Part shown: positions 11,085 to 22,789 of the stretch, one piece after another
Layout of the letters: each line of letters starts with the position of its first letter
How positions within the stretch are numbered: the first letter of the stretch is position 1
Origin: Gerris lacustris
Taxonomy: Eukaryota > Arthropoda > Insecta > Hemiptera > Gerridae
Length of the DNA stretch: 64,000 nucleotides
Assembly: GCA_951217055.1 (NCBI GenBank)
Contig: OX578284.1
Span: 47,667,177 to 47,731,176 of the forward strand
Direction: 5' to 3'
Position numbers and translations under genes: made by a program
The notes under the pieces: model-generated
What the model saw: only the letters and a program-made list of their open reading frames with translations
Database searches by the model: none
Told to the model about the DNA's origin: nothing

Positions 11085-12495
11085 GGAGTAAGTTGTATAA
11101 AATCATTCCTGTAATGATAAAGGAATAACTTTTATTCCTGTACAATTTTAAGGAAAAAGCCTTTACAATCCACAATTTAACATAACATTTAATACTTGAC
11201 AAATCTGGTATGATCATGCAAGGCTGACAATAAAACGTTATGTGTAGACGTGGCTTTAGATGTCATTTAGTAAATCCCCTTATAACCGTTAAGGAGTTAA
11301 GTCCTTGCTAAGTATTATTGACTTATAAAGGATAAGGCAATTCAATTAGCATGACCCCATTAATTAATCCCTTTCCTTCCAATACCTAAACTAGATAGAT
11401 AGAACAATCCTAATGGATTGATGTAAAATAATTTTGCTCAGAATTGTATAAGCGCATTTATTCAGTCGTGAAGGCCTTTCCCTTCCTCCTTTCAGATATA
11501 AAATTGCCTATTTACTAAACCCTTGAGGACAGTTGCACCTAGTCCATTAGTTAGTGCAATAATAGTGAATAGCGAATAAGAATAACAATATACGGAGCTG
11601 AACTTCATTGTTTAAATCGCGCAGAAAAATGTTAATTTTGCTCTTATTTCAGCCATATTTGTTTTCAATATAGGAAAAACGTATATATTCTTAATCTACC
11701 TGAAAAGATCTTTAAAATTATATGTAGCATATAAGCATACAATTCTTTTTCAACACCCTTATTTAGGCCATATTCATTTTTTTTGTCGTTCCTTATATTG
11801 GCCGCTATCTTAAAAAATGTGGTAACATTTCTAAAAAAAAAAACTATACACCTGTCACAAATGGTGAGATGCACCTTTTTGCCGAATTTTGTTTGTTTGT
11901 AAATTTTTTCGCCAGTTTTCGTTCGACAAACACACAAACTTTTAAAATCTTAAGTCTCTGAAATGAAGAAATCACTACGCTTGTCAAATAGGTTCGGCTA
12001 GCATATTTTTCGTTCGACCCATTTGAAACTAAAGAATTTTTACTATAGCCTAACACATGTTAAGAAACTTAGTTGCAAAACAATAGTTAAAAAAAAAGTT
12101 CCTTATTATTTATTCTTAAGTTAATCCCTTAAGTTTCTAATATTCTTTTACTTATTGGGCTCTTGGGATGATTATTAAAAAACAAAAATCTATTTTTTTA
12201 AAACACACACATTCCTGGGCATCATCAACCCTTTAAAAGGTTCTAAGTAATAAGAGCCTTTATTGAGTAACAGTTCAATGCTTGTAGAGAATGTTAATCA
12301 CCCTTTGTTGTTTCTAGATTAGGAGTTGGAAATGAACTTGGCCTGATGAAGCCTAGGAATGGGCGAACATTTTCACCAACTGTACTGTTTTTTTAATGAT
12401 CATCCCATGATGAGCCCAATAAGTAAAAAAATATTAGAAAATTGTTCCGATACATTATTTCATGTCAAATTAGGCCTTCAAATCAACTTAGAGGC
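11085..12495. other. AT-rich DNA, nothing firmly recognised
   Basis: No gene was found. Near 12335-12375 there is CCTGATGAAGCC, a short loop and GGGCGAAC, a hairpin-plus-GAA motif discussed under findings. The minus-strand frames at 11665-12056 have no domain. Confidence 0.4.
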
Positions 12496-12594
12496 TTAAG
12501 ATCAAGCAGAAGATTTTATAGAGAGTGACTTTTTTTCGAAAACCCAAAAATAAGAAAATTTTTCCTCTCGGATACTCTATCTTAGGACACACTG

Positions 12595-12595
<1 letters not shown>
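12496..12595 (-). repeat. Single TIR of a mariner-like family (same as the element at 52917-54650)
   Basis: Read on the minus strand from TACAGTGTGTCC, it continues to CGAAAAAAAGTCACTC, then AAAATCTTCTGCTTG. The same order of strings occurs in both TIRs of the element at 52917-54650. The partner TIR of this copy was not found. Confidence 0.5.

Positions 12596-12597
<2 letters not shown>

Positions 12598-12656
<59 letters not shown>
12598..12656. repeat. (TA)n microsatellite
   Basis: An uninterrupted TA run of about 59 bp directly abuts the TIR fragment. Confidence 0.95.
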
Positions 12657-12660
<4 letters not shown>

Positions 12661-12799
12661 ATAAATGAATAAATTCTCGACCGTAAATATAGACAATAAT
12701 TTTATTTAAAACACATTTTTGAAAACAAGCTTTTATTCGTATTATTCTCAGCAAACCCTTTCATTTGATACTCATATCGTGGGAGTGCTTAAAAAATAA

Positions 12800-12990
12800 C
12801 TATTCCACCATCTTGTGCTGTCCGCCATATTGGATTTAGAATGACGTCACTTAGCTAACCATGCATTGTCATCCAAAGTAAACGTGTATGCAAAATTTCA
12901 ATTCAATCGGTTCAGGATGACTGCTTCAAAATTTAGTTGCAAGATTTGACCCGTACATACATACATACATACACACATTGCAAGTTAAAT
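12800..12990 (+). repeat. Retroposon 3' part with (ACAT)n tail
   Basis: GCCATATTGGATTTAGAATGACGTCA, then ATGCAAAATTTCAATTCAATCGG, then a CATACATACATACATACA tail and AATAAAAGCTTGTAAAAA. This layout is typical of LINE- or SINE-like 3' ends. No coding sequence remains. Confidence 0.45.
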
Positions 12991-12999
12991 AAAAGCTTG

Positions 13000-15780
13000 T
13001 AAAAACAAGCAAGGCTGGTTTAGTATACTCATCCTTGTGTCAACAATAAACATGTTTCTTTTCTCTTTCAACGAAGTGTACTAAAACTTCCACCTTATGA
13101 ATGGGTAATAATATTAATATTGATCGAAACGATAGTCAATAAGGAAGTTTTTCCTGAAGATCGAAAAGTTTGAGCTTGGTTCTTTACCAAGATAGGGGAT
13201 AAAAATATTTTTAAAATTTGTTTCTTAAAAATAAAATTCTTGTCATATAATTTGAAGGCATGAACATTAAAATTCCATTTTTCTTATAGGAAATTTTTCC
13301 AGCTTTACAACGGTGCCAAACATTTTATTCTAGCTTTTATACTTTTGGTGAAATAAGCATTTTTATGAGCAAAGGTATGTAATCTTAAAAAAATCATGAA
13401 ATTAGATTATGTGGGAGAACGGTTAAGATTTGACCCATGGCTTATATAGTGTTTTTTCGCCAGTCACCCTGTATATGCAATAGAGAGAGAGATGAAATGA
13501 GATTTGTGTGTTGAAAAAATGAATAATTTAAAAGTTTACATAATAACGAAAAATTACCAAAAAAAAAAGTAAGTCATTTCGCCTATCATGCAGAGGGAAA
13601 AGACTTTCAGAATATGTATAAGTTAGTTTATTTATTTTTGTTTTTATAAAAATAAAAAATACCCATTACTTTCAACATGTATAAAATAAATATATATATT
13701 TTTTTTTTCTCAACATTTCAGAATATGAGAGTACACATCTGCGGGAAATATGTGTTTCTTGATGCTAAGAGAGAATAATAAATCGAAATTCTATTCTATT
13801 TCTATTTTTAAAAGTAGACGGAATTCAATAATATAAAAGTTTTTTGTGGTTTGTCTTTTATAAGTTATTCTTGAATAATAAATTCGTATTTTTCTCTTGT
13901 TTATTCATCTTATCGTTATCAGAAAGGGGTAGGACAGATGGAATAAAAAGTAACAGAAATAAAAAAAAGATAGCATTTTGTTAAGAAAAAAAAATAGATT
14001 CAAATGTGTTTGAAAACGGAAAAGAGATTCCCTTAAAAAACAAGTTAACCAATTTTGAATTGTAACGAGTAGAGTAGGCTTAAAGGATTAGTATTGCTAT
14101 CCTACGGAAACAAAAGTGTGGGTTTTCACTAAGCTTAACACAGGAAAAAATCTGTCACAGGAAAAACCCTTTTTTCCCACTAATTCCATAAAAAAGCAAC
14201 ACAACTGATACCCAGATAGGAACCCAAAACAAAAAATTCTAAAAAATATCAAGTACACGAAAGGACAAATGTAGAGTTAACAAATTCAAAAGGTAGAAAT
14301 CGTATTTCATCTCAAATATTTTTTTGTTGTTATTATCTTACACTTGAAGTATTTTCTAAACAAAAATTAAAACATGCATTCTTACACCAGCTTTATCAAA
14401 AGTATAGAATAAAAAATTGGAGAGAAAAAATGAAATGAGTAAACAAAGATTTTAATTTTAGATATAAAAAAGGAACATAATTAAAAATTGTGCTTTTGAC
14501 ATTTTTTATTTTTTTACTCTACTTGAGTTCTGACTAAAAGAGAAATAACAGAGGTGGTTGAAATTGAGTCTCAATATATTTTTTTTCTGAAGTTTTTTTT
14601 TAGTGGACATAAGTAAAGAGGATGTTTTTGATCTTTTTCCTTTTTCACACACGTATTTTGAGATTAGATAAAAAAATCGGTTTTATTTTTTTTTTTACAA
14701 TGCATGTAATAATATGCGATCATACAGGGTTTTTTGAAGAGTGTGGTTAAAGAAAAGATCTAATTAGGTTAAGTGGATGGCGGCATGTTACATGTAGTGT
14801 GATAGGTTGGTTTATAATTAAGAAAAAAAAAAAATTCAGTATTGAATTTTACAATATTTTTGAAGTGAAACTTCTTTGGTAACTTCTTTGGCGGTAGAGA
14901 GAATTTTTTCATAGAGTGAAATCATGTAACGAAGTTGGCGATTCGAGACTCGTCCAAGTGTAACATTTTTACTGATTAATTGTATTATATCTCTTTAATG
15001 ACCAGCAAATCAGAACAAACATTTATTTTTATTGGAATAAATGTGGTTGCCTTAGCGAAGCAATATTTATTTTTCAATTAAATTTCCCATAACCATTTAT
15101 TAATCTTTAAATAATAAATTCGTCAAAAAATGAAAGAGAGCAATGCATTCTAGAACTTATGTTTCTCTTCTAATGCGTGAGAGCCTCACACATATTTTTT
15201 ACATAATAAAATGTCATTATGAAAATTTATATAAGGTTACAATTTATATACAACTGGCGAGGACGCATAGTATTACTCAAAATATAAAATATAAAAATCT
15301 ACAACTCTCTTCTATTTTTTCCCTCCAATTTATCTGCTAAAGGATTTAAATATATTGTACTTTCAAACAGCCCTTATCATCCAAATGGTTGTGCCTTTTA
15401 AGTTTATTCCTATTGAAAAAAAGGTGAACTATTAAAATTATCTCTTTTGCAATACGAATCAATGAAACTATGTTAGTAATTTTCCCGGTAAAAATCTAGG
15501 TCCCGAGAAAATTCAAAAGGCATCATTACATACAACTATTTCACAATATATTAAGTTTAATACGAATGAGTACTTTTTAATATTAAATTAATAATATAAG
15601 AAATTTATTTATAGTTAAGTAATAAAGAAACAACAAATTTTAAATTTGCTTACTGCCTTAAAGTTACCGAGTCAATCAGTAATCATAAACACAACCCGAA
15701 TAAATAAATAGTTGTTCGTGAAGTCTCACGTAAAATAATTAATATAAAAATGCCATTTTTCAAAACTGGTCTTATTGTCA
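13000..15780. other. AT-rich DNA, nothing recognised
   Basis: This is low-complexity A/T-rich sequence. CACCCTGTATA near 13465-13474 resembles a lone mariner-type TIR end, but no partner is visible. Confidence 0.4.
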
Positions 15781-16375
15781 ACTTTTTTTTTTTTTTTTTG
15801 GTTTCTGTATTCTTCACCTTAGTTGTATATATGTGCAAAATTTGGGGAAGATTAAATGACGGGAAGGGGTTCAAAATTGGGGTAATAGGTGTGCGATGAA
15901 ACTTAAAAAGCAAAAAAATTTGACGCCATTTTTTTTTTTTTTTTTTTTTTTTGGTTTCTGTATTCTTCACCTTAGTTGTATATATGTGCAAAATTTGGGG
16001 AAGATTAAATGACGGGAAGGGGTTCAAAATTGGGGTAATAGGTGTACGATGAAACTTAAAAAGCTAATAAATTTGACGCCATTTTGTTTTTATTTTTTGT
16101 TTTTTTGGTTTCTGTATTCTTGACCTTAGTTGTATCTATGTGCAAAATTTGGGGAAGATTAAATGACGGGAAGGGGTTCAAAATTGGGGTAATAGGTGTA
16201 CGATGAAACTTAAAAAGCTAATAAATTTGACGCCATTTTGTTTTTATTTTTTGTTTTTTTGGTTTCTGTATTCTTCACCTTAGTTGTATCTATGTGCAAA
16301 ATTTGGAGAAGATTGAATCACGGGAAGGGGTTCAAAATTGGGGAAACGGAAATGTGCGATGAAACTTACAAACCA
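15781..16375 (+). repeat. 154-bp tandem repeat, four copies
   Basis: GGTTTCTGTATTCTT recurs at 15800, 15953, 16107 and 16261. Each unit continues with CTTAGTTGTAT, AAAATTTGGGGAAGATT, ACGGGAAGGGGTTCAAAATT and a T-rich spacer. The copies are nearly identical except for T-tract length. The long minus-strand frame here is a by-product of the repeat. Confidence 0.9.
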
Positions 16376-16473
16376 AAGTAATATAAGACCAGTAAAAAGG
16401 GTTTCGTTTGTATCCTTAACATAAAACTAGTTATATTAAGGAGGGGGGAGGGGACGTTAATTGTTGATGCTTT

Positions 16474-16648
16474 TTGGAGTAAAGTGCCATTATTCCCCTC
16501 GCGATAATTATCTCCCTCGGCTGCGCCTCGGGGGCTAATTAGAGTTATTCTCTCGGCTTCGCCTCGGGATATAGGGACCATAGTTTCTTCGGCTTCGCCT
16601 CAAGAACCAACTTTTTCGCTCAGGGAATAATGGCTTACTTTACTGCCT
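16474..16648. repeat. Short TIR element with three CTCGGC-type GC repeats
   Basis: GTAAAGTGCCATTATTCCC on the left pairs with GGGAATAATGGCTTACTTTAC on the right. Between them lie three related GC-rich strings: CTCGGCTGCGCCTCGGG, CTCGGCTTCGCCTCGGG and TTCGGCTTCGCCTCAAG. It looks like a small non-autonomous element. Confidence 0.55.
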
Positions 16649-17640
16649 AGGTGCATAAATAACTATTATTGATATTTAATTGTTTTTTTGAAGGATGTTC
16701 GTCAGCTTGGTCATTTTTATATCCAGTTATTTATATTTATTAGAAATAAAAGCAAGAGCCTTCTTTGAAACATTTGGTTTTCTTAAATTAAGTAAATACA
16801 AAATTACATGAATGAAAAATATTAAAAAATAGAAGTAATGAAAGGTTTTAAAAAAAAAGCTAAAAATAAATGGAATTCTTAATATTAATAAAGAAAAACA
16901 AAAAGGAAAAATATTAAAGAAAAATATATTTATTATTTATATAACGTACATAAAGAAAAGGTATAAAGTAAAAACAGGGGAGAAGGAACAGAAATAAAAT
17001 ACGACGCGACGTTGAGAAATAACTTTTCGGTGGCTGTAAAGTGTTATATTTCAATGAAAACAGGCGGAAAATGAAAATAATTTTTGTCTAGAAGGAAAGG
17101 AAAAAAAACGGGAAAGGAAAGCTTAGAAGAGAAGGATTACAGATTCCATGAGCCTTTCCTTGGTAGAGTTTCAAATAACTCCGGGAAAGCTTCAGCAAGC
17201 AATGCCGAAAAGTCAAATTAACTTTGCTCCCCTTTTTCACTGAAAGCCAGTGTTTTATTTCGGGTATCTTTTGGGAAAATATTGAGGTTGGACGAGTATT
17301 AAACCAGAAATTGTTTTTATATTTATATTTACTCATGGTAAAATAAAATTTGTATAGTATACTGACAATGTACATAAACACTGAAAATATTTAAAAATAA
17401 ACCACTCCACGAAAATATTTATGACATAAAATTACCACAAACAGTCAATATATTTTGTATCAGAATGTCTACACGTGCGGGCTGTGAGTGTTGTGTGCGT
17501 GTGTGGCAGTGTATTAGCATTTTTTTTTTCAATTCAAAATTGCGCAACGCAAATTTTGAATGGTGTGAACCCAGCTATATGTTTTACAGTTTTCTTGCTG
17601 TTAATTTTACGTCCCCGATCAGCAAAGGATTAGGGTAATT
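16649..17640. other. AT-rich DNA, nothing recognised
   Basis: No repeat partner or gene was found. The minus-strand frame at 17088-17381 has no domain or splice support. Confidence 0.4.
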
Positions 17641-17649
17641 AAAAGACGG

Positions 17650-17925
17650 GGAATCCAACCACTATCGATGTGATTACCTGTGTGAAACATGTCTCGTCTC
17701 TTTGGGATAGGGATCCGAAACATGTCTCATCTCTTTGGGATAGGGAATCCGAAACATGTCTCATCTATTTACAAGAAGAGCAATCCGGCCACTACTCGAT
17801 GTGATTATCTGTGTGAAACATGTCTCATTCTTTGGAATTGGGAATCCGAAACATGTCTCATCTCTTTACAGGACGAGCAATCCGGCCACTACTCGATGTG
17901 ATCATCTGTGTGAAACATTTCACAA
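17650..17925 (+). repeat. ~106-bp tandem repeat, about 2.5 copies
   Basis: The unit contains CGATGTGAT(T/C)A, CTGTGTGAAACATGTCTC, GGGAATCCGAAACATGTCTC and GAGCAATCCGGCCACTACT. GAAACATGTCTC also recurs inside each unit, so the array has a sub-periodicity. The two overlapping plus-strand frames here only reflect the repeat. Confidence 0.75.
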
Positions 17926-17935
17926 TATCTTTGGG

Positions 17936-18022
17936 ATTCGAACTCACACTTGTCGGAGTTAAGATCTTAGTTTCAGGCAAGTTGCGATGATGTAAACCAT
18001 TAAGTAGCTACTTCTGCCCCCT
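17936..18022 (-). repeat. tRNA-like SINE head
   Basis: On the minus strand a TAGCTACTTAATGG box A-like string lies about 50 nt before GAGTTCGAATCCCA, a good Pol III box B. No complete cloverleaf forms, so this is called a SINE fragment rather than a tRNA gene. Confidence 0.45.
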
Positions 18023-19009
18023 CTCGTGTCTATAATTTCTTATACAAACAATATACAATGGATAAAAAGATTGTTAAAATGCAAAGAGTTTGTGATTTTA
18101 ATGTATTATACATATTAATGTCTGCCAACTTGTTTTAAAAGAGTTTTTAGCTGTCTGGCTGTATACGCGTGGAGTATAAACTGCTGAACCAATTTTAATG
18201 GTGAAATCAGGTGTTCGTAGTCCTAAAACTCAAGCGAAATAAAAAAAAGAAAAAATAATTTATATTCCATTTATTATTATGTAAATCCATCTAAATCGAT
18301 ATTTATGATGAGGATCGAATATTTTGGACATCACGATACTCTGTATTCATAAGTACTACTTATAAGTATTATTCCAGGAGATAGCATGCAAAAAAGTCTG
18401 ACTAACATCATGCTAAAATTTCGTGTAAAAGTTAATCGTTTAGTGCCATTTAAGGATATGTGGTCAGCTAAGTTCTTTCTTTTTACCTTGGGTTAGCCAG
18501 GAAGAAAAAAATGAGATTGTTCATTTTGATTAAACAGTAAAAGTAAAACTTTAAAAAGTTTTACTTTTACAACTCTAAATCTATTACCTAAAGGTAATAG
18601 ATTAGAATAAAGAGCAAGAGTAGAAATAGTTTGTACGCATTATATATGGATCAATCGCGTGTAAAGCTGATGTTATTTTCTGTTCTTTCCTGACCTTTAC
18701 CAATTTTATTTTTAGACAATATTCAAGAAGAAAGAGACAGTGAAGCTCTAGAATGTAGAGTAGTAGTTATTTATATATTTATGTTTTAAAAATCGTCTTG
18801 TATCAAACATTTTTTTAATCGAGATTATTTTTCGGATATAATTTATTTCTTTTTAATTTGTACGGTTTTGCTTATACTATTTAAAAGAGTCGATCTTTAA
18901 GGATAATAATAACCAGTTAATGTTTAGATTATAATGACGAATATTTTATTTAGAGATTTTGATGGTTTACGTGTTTTAAAAGTTCTTTTAATTAAAAAAA
19001 AAATGTTTT
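18023..19009. other. AT-rich DNA with two adjacent perfect hairpins
   Basis: 18537-18570 is a hairpin with 16-bp perfect arms and a 2-nt loop. 18578-18603 is a second one with 12-bp perfect arms and a 2-nt loop. The segment near 18120-18260 (GCTGAACCAATTTTAATG) looks like eroded retroposon sequence. Confidence 0.5.
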
Positions 19010-19600
19010 GCTTCCGAGCTTACCCAAGGTAACGGACGCTATGTGATCGTTATGAAGAACGAAAAATTTGTAGATCTCCAATTTCCAAAATTAAAAGATA
19101 GAAATCCTTGTCAGACATCAGGGATCATTTTTGGTTCCGTGTCTGTCTGTTGGTCAATTTTGCGAACCAACGTATCTTAAAAACTATACGTCCAATTTTA
19201 ATGAAATTTTGGTGGTAGGTCATGAGTAGCCCATTGTTAGTCCCATGTAAGTTTCAACTTTCAGCGCTCATTTGTTTCTCTTCCACATGCGCATAAACGT
19301 ACATTAATTCTCACCTATAGCTTCAAAAGTATTTATCTGATTTGTATGAAACTTTTATAGTTTATCAAATGTAGCCCGCAGATAGCCCCAGATTTGATAC
19401 TTTAATTCAAGTAAAAAATCAAAACCATTTTGACAGATTAAAAAAACCAAAAAAACAGGGGAAACAATTAAACAAATTAGACAATAATGGCTTGTAAAAG
19501 CATAAAATCTAATAGTACGTGATAGCATGCGAGGAAGCTATGTGCCACACCAATTGGCAGTCTATTTAAAAAAAGTTTTTCGGCAGTCTGTGCAAACGAT
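19010..19600 (+). repeat. Hairpin-ended repeat family A, full copy
   Basis: It starts with the diverged hairpin GCTTCCGAGCTTACC...GGTAACGG and runs through GACATCAGGGATCATTTTTGG, GTGTCTGTCTGT and TCCAATTTTAATGAAATTT. It ends at GGAAGCTATGTGCCACACC and TTGGCAGTCTATTT. Copies occur at 22790-23605, 33400-33990, 36250-36835 and 37040-37620. No coding capacity was seen; it is probably a non-autonomous element of unknown class. Confidence 0.75.
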
Positions 19601-19659
19601 TTAGATAAAATCTATATATAAAATAATCTAAATCTAATCCATTTAAATTCGAATCTAAC

Positions 19660-19880
19660 TAAATAAGTAATTTTCCCGGGAAAAATCTATTTCCTAAAAA
19701 ATAGCTATAATCATAAAGGGTGAGAAGTCGGGTTCGATGTCCCAAGGGGGAGGAGTTACTTTTATGGCAAATTTTGATTAAATGTTGAAAACATGAAACA
19801 ACTAACAAATGGAAAACACTGGACCAAGCAATTATGTACTTAGAACAAGTTGTGTCGACTGATTTCTATTTTTTTTTATC
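19660..19880 (+). repeat. Repeat family B, partial copy
   Basis: It matches 51715-51965: TTTTCCCGGGAAAAATCTA, a decayed tRNA-like GGGTTCGATGTCCC, AATGGAAAACACTGG, and an end near TGTCGACTGAT. It follows a family A copy by 60 bp. Confidence 0.6.
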
Positions 19881-19969
19881 AGGTCACTCGTGTTGACCAA
19901 TTATATGGTCAAAACTGGTGTGAATTAAACAAATTAATATTTTAGTTTGTTAAATCGAAAAGGATTTTA

Positions 19970-20070
19970 GAAGGAGGCGAGGGTTTCTGAGGAGGCGATG
20001 GTTCAGAGGAGGCATGAGTTCATTTGAGGCCAGGGTTCTAAGGAGGAAAGAGTTCTGAGGAAGAAAGGAC
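19970..20070 (+). repeat. Degenerate ~20-bp purine-rich tandem repeat
   Basis: GAGG-rich units of the type TTCTGAGGAGGCGAGGG recur about five times with heavy drift. Confidence 0.5.
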
Positions 20071-20509
20071 CGTAGCTCCACGGGCACTGGACAACCGTTT
20101 GGAGAAACTCAAAATATTTTTTCTCTTCAAGATTTACTTAGAGTTAATAAAGAAAAATCTCGGGTGAAACAAAATAAATTCAAATTAAGGAAAAAGTGAG
20201 GGAAAGCATTAGTGTGTTGCTTGTTAACAATTAAAAGTGTAATTTAAAAACGGAGGCTTTAAAGGGTTTAATGTTTTAAACTAACATAAATTAATGAAAA
20301 GGGACTTGCCTTCATTTGAATTTAATATTTTCTTGGGATAAAGAAACTTTTGAATTTTAAGTCGCCAGTAAAAAAAGGAGATTTGCAAATACATAATTTT
20401 ATAATTTAGAAGCCGAAACAATTATAATTATAGATTGATAAGAGAACTTTTTTGTATCAATTATAATTATTAATAAAGGAACTAAATGGAAAAAAGGAGT
20501 TTAACTATC

Positions 20510-20822
20510 CTTGCTATCCTTGCTAAAGGCGGCGATTGACTGATCCTCCCTTTCCTTAATTCTTATTCCATTCACAGACGATAATTCACATGGTTTTTAT
20601 CTTGTGTACGAATTGAGGATAGAGGATAGCAAGTGTCAAGTCAAAGGCAATTGAATGATCCTCGCTATCCTCAATTCTTATTCAATTCACATGGTTATTA
20701 CTTGTGTACGAATTGAGAATAGCAAGAGTAAAGTCAAAGGCGATTGACTGATCCTCGCTATCCTCAATTCTATTTAATTCACATAGTTATTATCTTGTGT
20801 AAGAATTGAGGATACCTTGGAT
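20510..20822 (+). repeat. ~93-115-bp tandem repeat with an internal hairpin
   Basis: GATTGACTGATCCTC recurs at about 20534, 20649 and 20742. Each unit carries CTATCCTCAATTC and, about 35 nt later, its complement GAATTGAGGATAG, so each unit folds into a 13-bp stem. Confidence 0.7.
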
Positions 20823-21838
20823 CAACAATTAATTTTATTTTCCTGTTCCACTTAAGCAATTCCTAAAGACAACAGCCTCTTCTAATTTTTGGTTACACTG
20901 TTTAGTTTAATCTGGCTCTTTTAACCATCCAAGTAGAAGAAGAACGACAAATGAATTATTTTAAAAACAATAAACAATAAAATAATAAGGAGGTAATGAA
21001 TGTAATACGAAAAATAATTTTGATTTTCATTATTTACTTCATCTAACTTCTTCATAGTTGAATAAGTAAACATATTTCACGTAACAAGCAAATTCTATTT
21101 TTTAGCGTCAGTTATATAAAATATTAAGAAGAAATATCGATTTGCCTTAGTTATTTCCACACAGAAAAAGGGGCTATTAAAACAAATCCAAACTTCATCG
21201 AATGCAACGAAGTTAGCTAGGTCACGAACCAGAGATTTAGTAAAAAAAAAACATTACCATAGATATGTTTCCAATTTTACTGATTTAAATTATTTTGCTA
21301 ATTATAAGAATAAATTGTTTGTTGCGGATATTATAAATAATGATTTCAAATTAGTCGAATAGTAAGATTTTATTGATGCTACATGAAATATATTATTAGT
21401 AGATAGTAATTATTTATTAGTTATTACTATTACAATATTTACAAGCAACTTTACAAAATTAATAGGTACCTACTAATGAATTTTTGTATTTATTAGGCTA
21501 ATTTGGAGAACGATAATAATTTTAAGATGTAAAGATTAAAAATAAAATTTACTTTTAATATAATTCTAAATTTAGAGGAATGTCAGGGCATAAGGAAGTA
21601 ATTGGTGAGTAGTAAGTAAATTATATTTAGGCTTCGTATTATATCTCAATTTATAATAGAATAATATGTAATACATTAAATTATAATATGTATTATAATT
21701 TATAACAAATATTATAATATTTATGTTTGATAAATTGTCTTAAGTTTATCAAATATCTCCTGATCCTTGGCAGGAGCTATTCGTGATTGCACTACGGTGG
21801 TTGCACAAAATTTGTTAACAGGCTACTGTCAGTGTCAT
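20823..21838. other. AT-rich DNA, nothing recognised
   Basis: Simple A/T sequence, including imperfect TATAATATT runs near 21650-21720. Confidence 0.4.
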
Positions 21839-22131
21839 TGTAAGATTCACAGTCGACTGTCTATGAAGAGGTAAGATTCACAGTCAACTGTCTGTGAATG
21901 GGTAAGATTCACAGTCGACCGTCTGTGAAGGGGTAATATTCACAGTCGACAGTCTGTGCAGGGGTAACATTCACAGTCGATAGTCTGTGAAGGGGTAGCA
22001 TTCACAGTCGACTGTTTATGAAGAGGTAAGATTCATAGTCGACCGTCTGTGAAGGGGTAAGATTCATAGTCGACCGTCTGTGAAGGGGTAAGATTCACAG
22101 TCGACTGTCTATGAAGGGGTAAGATTCACAG
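21839..22131 (+). repeat. 31-bp minisatellite with a palindromic core, about 10 copies
   Basis: The unit GTAAGATTCACAGTCGACTG plus TCTGTGAAGGG is repeated about ten times. Its centre CAGTCGACTG is a perfect palindrome, and CACAG...CTGTG extends the symmetry. Substitutions that break the core occur in a minority of units. Confidence 0.9.
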
Positions 22132-22789
22132 AACTTACATCGGCCTGCTATCTCTTAATTTACCCTTTATTTATAATAATAACAATAATGTTTATAAGCT
22201 TGTATAATAACAACATAATATTGTCGGACGTACTGGGACAATATAAAAATTGTAAATGTATATGATTTACCAAAACATTCGAATAGACAGTTTTAACAAT
22301 TAATTAAAACAGAAATATATTATAAATTGTATATGAAATAATAATAGCTGGAAAATGTAAAGGGATTATCATTGCAGGGTTATATCGTGCTATATATAAA
22401 CTTTTCAAGTAAAGTAGGTAAGCCGCTTTCCTTTCACAATAAGACCAATCCATACAGAAACCAAAATACCCACTAGAGTATTACATTCGGTCAAAAATAA
22501 CATCTATCCAGATCAATACACGAATATAATCGTAGGCTCACTGAATAGGATGTCATTCTAAACGAGATTCTTATTGATTTTTTTTGTATTCAAACAAATA
22601 ATGTCGTTATATTCATGTCCTAATATGAATAGAATAAATAATATTGGAAGTAAACATTTATTTAGTACAGTGATGGCGAACCTATTGAGTTGGTGAGCCA
22701 ATTTCGTAAGAAACCCAAGCTCAAATATTGTGCCGTGTAACATCTAGAAATATCTTTAAAAAATGTTTGGTTATATTTGTAGCTTTAGT
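22132..22789. other. AT-rich DNA with one hAT-type terminal motif
   Basis: CAGTGATGGCGAACC at 22668-22682 is a typical hAT-superfamily TIR. The opposite end was not found, so this is probably a truncated element. Confidence 0.4.

Noticed and set aside
10170..11090. Solo LTR with a 5-bp target duplication
   Set aside because: The ends look like LTR termini, but the flanks (AGGGG left, GGAGT right) do not match, and the interior is tandem units rather than a full LTR.
7370..22131. CRISPR-like arrays at 7.4 and 21.8 kb
   Set aside because: The 38-bp and 31-bp repeats are head-to-tail with no unique spacers, in a eukaryotic intron; they are minisatellites.
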